Shown piece after piece: positions 14,238-16,189 of a stretch of DNA of 16,189 nt (position 1 is the stretch's first letter; each line of letters opens with the position of its first letter). Source of the stretch: Pseudomonadota bacterium. Lineage in GTDB: Bacteria; Pseudomonadota; Alphaproteobacteria; Sphingomonadales; Sphingomonadaceae. The stretch lies in the NCBI GenBank assembly GCA_023390415.1, contig JAEWCW010000136.1, positions 1 through 16,189 of the forward strand, in the 5' to 3' direction. Made by a program: the position numbers and the translations under genes. The notes beneath the pieces are model-generated. The model had not been told where the DNA came from. It searched no databases and saw only the letters and a list, made by a program, of their open reading frames with translations.

Positions 14238-14256
14238 GCGAGCCGTCTAGGCTCGC
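14238..14256 (+). promoter_or_regulatory. Seven-pair hairpin just upstream of the TPR-protein gene
   Basis: GCGAGCC-GTCTA-GGCTCGC is a perfect inverted repeat with a five-base loop. It ends 19 bases before ATG 14276 and about eight bases before the AGGGGAG ribosome binding site. As DNA it could be an operator; as RNA it could affect ribosome access. A weak TTGCCT/TAGGCT pair (14226 and 14248) overlaps it, so it may lie across the promoter. Confidence 0.35.
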
Positions 14257-14275
14257 AGCCCGAAAGGGGAGAAGC

Positions 14276-15934
14276 ATGATCCGTCGGAGGAAACTCGGCC
14301 TTGCGCTCGCGCTCGCCGGCACCGCGCTGGGCGCCGAGGCGGCAGCCGATTCGGTCTATCGCGACGTCGTCCTTCCGGAGTCGTCCTGCTTCGATCAGGG
14401 CGGGACCGGCGCGGCAGCGGCTGGCGGGGGGCCGGTGCTGATGGACGGGCTCGGCACCTCTGGAATCGTCCCGGACACGGCGAACGCTGAGGCGCGGCGC
14501 TGGTTCGATCAGGGCGTCCGGCTGATCTGGGCCTTCGACGAGGTCGAGGCCGTCCGCGCCTTCCGCGAGGCGCAGCGGCTCGCCCCCGATTGCGCCATGT
14601 GCTTCTGGGGCGAGGCCTGGGCGCGCGGCCCGACGATCAACCTCAACCCGCGCGACGAGGAGCTTGCCGATGCGCGTGCCGCCGCCGAGCGCGCGGTGCG
14701 GCTCTCCCGAAACCTGCCGGACCCGCAGAAGCGCCTCGTCCGCGCGATGCGCGAGCGGACCGGCGCCCGCGAGTTCAAGAATGCACGCTACGCCACCATC
14801 ATGGAGCGGCTGGCCGAGCGCTATCCCGCCGACGACGCCATCCAGGTCATCGCCGCCGACGCGCGCATGGTCGCCGCCGACGACATGAAGGAGGGCGCGC
14901 TTCCGCAGCGCCTGCTCGAGCGGGTGCTCGCGCGCAATCCCGAGCATAGCGGCGCCATCCACATGTACATCCACCTGACCGACTGGATCGACCGGCAGGA
15001 TCTCGCCGAGCCGCATGCCGGGCGGCTCGGCCGGCTGGCGCCGTCGGCGAGCCACCTCGTCCACATGCCCTCTCACACCTTCTACGGAGTCGGCCGCTAC
15101 GAGGACGCCGCCGCGGTCAACGTCCGGGCCATCGCCGCCGACGCCGCCTTCGTCGAGCGGATGCGGCCGGCAGCGTCCGACTATCGGACGGGCCTTCTCG
15201 CCCACAACATGCACTTCGCGATCAACAGCGCGCTGATCCGCGGCGACGGCGAGACCGCGCGCGAGGTCGCCGGCCAGTTCCGCGAGCGCTATCTTGCAGC
15301 CACTCCCGATCCGCGAATCCTGACCATCGGCAGCGGGATCTGGTTCGCCGAGGGGCTGCACGGCGCGCCCGAGCGGGTGCTCGCGCTTGCCGAGCCCGGC
15401 GAGGACCAGATGTTGTTCCGTGCGCTCCGCCATTATGCGCGAGGCGAGGCGCTTGCCCGGCAGGGCGACGCCGCAGCGGTCCGCGCCGAGGCGCGGGCGA
15501 TCGCCGCGATCCTCGATGGGCCGCAGGCGACCGCGCTCGGAAGCCGCTCGCGCGAGCATCTTGCCGTCATCGCCCGTCATGTCCTCGAAGGCCGCGCGGC
15601 GATGCTTGCCGGCGATTTTACCGCCGCGGAAGCCGCCTATCGCGCGGCGATGGACCGGCAGACCGAGGCGCGCTTCGGCATGGATCCGCCGCTCTGGTGG
15701 TATTCGACCAGGCGCAGCCTCGCCGCGGCCCTGATCGCGCGCGGCGAGCATGCAAGCGCGAAGGAGCAGCTCGTCGCGTCGCTCGAAGCTTGGCCGAACG
15801 ATCCGCTCGCTCTCCTCGCCCTTGCCCGCGCCGAGGAGGGGCTCGGCAACCGCGAGGCTGCGGCGACCGCCCTCGCCCGAGCGCGTGCCGGTTGGAAGGG
15901 GGACGTCAGCCAGATGCCGCTGGCGAGGATCTGA
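14276..15934 (+). CDS. Exported TPR-repeat protein with conserved-looking Cys/His clusters, function unknown
   Basis: A 552-residue protein. Residues 1-23 form a signal peptide (basic start, Leu/Ala core, AEA cleavage site), so it acts in the periplasm or outside. The first TPR-like pair is FDQGVRLIWAFDEVEAVRAF (77-96) leading into LAPDCAMCFWGEAWARGP (102-119), which contains CxxC (106-109). Further helical repeats follow, with paired histidines in GAIHMYIHLTD (H229, H233), SHLVHMPSHTFYGVGRYEDA (H260, H263, H267) and AHNMHF (H310, H313). I recognise these motifs from a widespread but uncharacterised family of TPR proteins found in many phyla; that is recollection, not a search. Clustered Cys and His suggest metal or haem binding (inference). 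ATG 14276 has GGGGAG four bases upstream; an upstream in-frame start at 14231 lacks support and would hide the signal peptide. It is divergent from hslV and ends 12 bp before the convergent tRNA gene. Confidence 0.8.
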   Translation: MIRRRKLGLALALAGTALGAEAAADSVYRDVVLPESSCFDQGGTGAAAAGGGPVLMDGLGTSGIVPDTANAEARRWFDQGVRLIWAFDEVEAVRAFREAQRLAPDCAMCFWGEAWARGPTINLNPRDEELADARAAAERAVRLSRNLPDPQKRLVRAMRERTGAREFKNARYATIMERLAERYPADDAIQVIAADARMVAADDMKEGALPQRLLERVLARNPEHSGAIHMYIHLTDWIDRQDLAEPHAGRLGRLAPSASHLVHMPSHTFYGVGRYEDAAAVNVRAIAADAAFVERMRPAASDYRTGLLAHNMHFAINSALIRGDGETAREVAGQFRERYLAATPDPRILTIGSGIWFAEGLHGAPERVLALAEPGEDQMLFRALRHYARGEALARQGDAAAVRAEARAIAAILDGPQATALGSRSREHLAVIARHVLEGRAAMLAGDFTAAEAAYRAAMDRQTEARFGMDPPLWWYSTRRSLAAALIARGEHASAKEQLVASLEAWPNDPLALLALARAEEGLGNREAAATALARARAGWKGDVSQMPLARI

Positions 15935-15946
15935 TTGCAGGAAAGA

Positions 15947-16023
15947 TGGTCGGAGCGACTGGATTCGAACCAGCGACCCCCACACCCCCAGTGTGATGCG
16001 CTACCAGGCTGCGCTACGCCCCG
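15947..16023 (-). tRNA. tRNA-Pro, anticodon GGG
   Basis: A 77-base leftward gene. Acceptor arms CGGGGCG and CGCTCCG pair with one G-U. The D arm is GCGC-AGCCTGGTA-GCGC, and the anticodon stem TCACA/TGTGG encloses the loop CTGGGGG with anticodon GGG at 15989-15987. The T arm is GCTGG-TTCGAAT-CCAGT, the discriminator base is A, and the 3' CCA is encoded (15949-15947). The fold and the AGCCTGGTAGCGC block match bacterial proline tRNAs. GGG reads CCC and CCU, codons for proline in this GC-rich genome. Confidence 0.96.
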
Positions 16024-16035
16024 ACCGGAGGCGGC

Positions 16036-16064
16036 GATGTATGGCGGACCGACGGAGAAGGCAA
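16036..16064 (-). promoter_or_regulatory. Possible promoter of the tRNA-Pro gene
   Basis: Leftward, TTGCCT (16064-16059) and TACATC (16041-16036) are 17 bases apart, and the -10 ends 12 bases before the mature tRNA 5' end. The geometry suits a tRNA promoter, but each hexamer matches the sigma-70 consensus at only three positions. Confidence 0.3.
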
Positions 16065-16104
16065 GGCTCCTCTCGCTGGAGCATAGGGCCTAAAATAGCC
16101 GAAT

Positions 16105-16128
16105 GCCCGAGTCGTTTCCGACCCGGGC
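16105..16128 (-). terminator. Strong hairpin, probable terminator of a leftward gene beyond the window
   Basis: Two ten-base arms (GCCCGAGTCG and CGACCCGGGC) pair with one A-C mismatch around a four-base loop. On the leftward strand the stem is followed by an A/T-richer run (ATTCGGCTATTTTA), unlike the rest of this DNA. It sits 19 bases past a TGA (16150-16148) and about 80 bases before the tRNA gene, consistent with ending an upstream transcript before the tRNA promoter. Confidence 0.5.
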
Positions 16129-16147
16129 ACCCGCGTGACGATCAACG

Positions 16148-16189
16148 TCAGCCCCCTTGAAAGCATTCGCTCGACGCCTGGACCTGCTC
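16148..16189 (-). CDS. Possible C-terminus of a leftward gene (partial)
   Basis: One leftward frame from the window edge reads thirteen codons (EQVQASSECFQGG) to a TGA at 16150-16148, followed within 20 bases by a strong hairpin. This arrangement suggests the end of a gene, but thirteen residues are too few to identify it and other frames are also open here. The rest of the right edge (16065-16104) shows no other feature. Confidence 0.3.
   Translation of the reverse strand, partial: EQVQASSECFQGG

Noticed and set aside
13128..14279. Rightward 383-codon frame opposite hslU and hslV
   Set aside because: It spans two highly conserved genes and their spacer; antisense openness explains it.
14192..15985. 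Leftward 597-codon open frame opposite the TPR gene
   Set aside because: It is the antisense shadow of a gene with a signal peptide, ribosome binding site and recognisable repeats, and it shows no domain.
1..16189. CRISPR arrays, insertion sequences, phage genes or toxin-antitoxin pairs
   Set aside because: No direct-repeat arrays, transposase or integrase motifs, or small paired ORFs with recognisable toxin features were found on either strand.

Overview
The window reads as a chromosomal segment of a high-GC alphaproteobacterium, most likely a sphingomonad (Sphingomonas or a close relative). The evidence is the strong G/C bias at third codon positions, the protein-level resemblance of the ptsP, lysC, ubiG, hslV and hslU products to sphingomonad proteins as I remember them (no search was run), and a CpoB/YbgF-like gene beside a RodZ-like gene and ptsP. 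Gene density is very high. No stretch longer than 300 bases lacks a gene, and I see no insertion sequence, integrase, CRISPR array or phage gene.

Layout, left to right. Positions 1-4874 hold a leftward series: the start of a CpoB/YbgF-like periplasmic coiled-coil protein (cut by the window edge), a RodZ-like membrane HTH protein, the nitrogen-PTS enzyme I (ptsP) and an Old Yellow Enzyme-type flavin oxidoreductase. A rightward GNAT acetyltransferase (4958-5443) is divergent from the latter. Next comes a leftward, translationally coupled run: aspartate kinase lysC (8046-6790), then a nitronate-monooxygenase-like flavoprotein, then a small UVR-motif protein. The ubiquinone methyltransferase ubiG runs rightward from 8143. 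From 14165 to 8877 a leftward set follows: hslV and hslU (ATP-dependent protease), an exported di-haem cytochrome of the peroxidase/MauG/RoxA superfamily, and an exported M20 peptidase. A rightward gene for an exported TPR protein with conserved-looking Cys and His clusters (14276-15934) is divergent from hslV. It converges on a leftward tRNA-Pro(GGG) gene (15947-16023). The right edge holds a strong hairpin and possibly the last codons of another leftward gene.

How the parts relate. hslVU is a self-contained proteolytic machine, and a possible heat-shock-type promoter lies just upstream. lysC supplies aspartyl phosphate for the lysine/threonine/methionine/diaminopimelate pathway and carries a well-placed internal ribosome binding site that could yield a separate ACT-domain regulatory subunit. 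ptsP belongs to the regulatory nitrogen PTS; its partners are not here. Two unrelated FMN oxidoreductases plus an acetyltransferase lie between lysC and ptsP, which suggests a detoxification-flavoured insertion into an otherwise conserved neighbourhood. Most of the window is ordinary housekeeping. The least understood products are the TPR protein (14276-15934) and the di-haem cytochrome (10257-12146).
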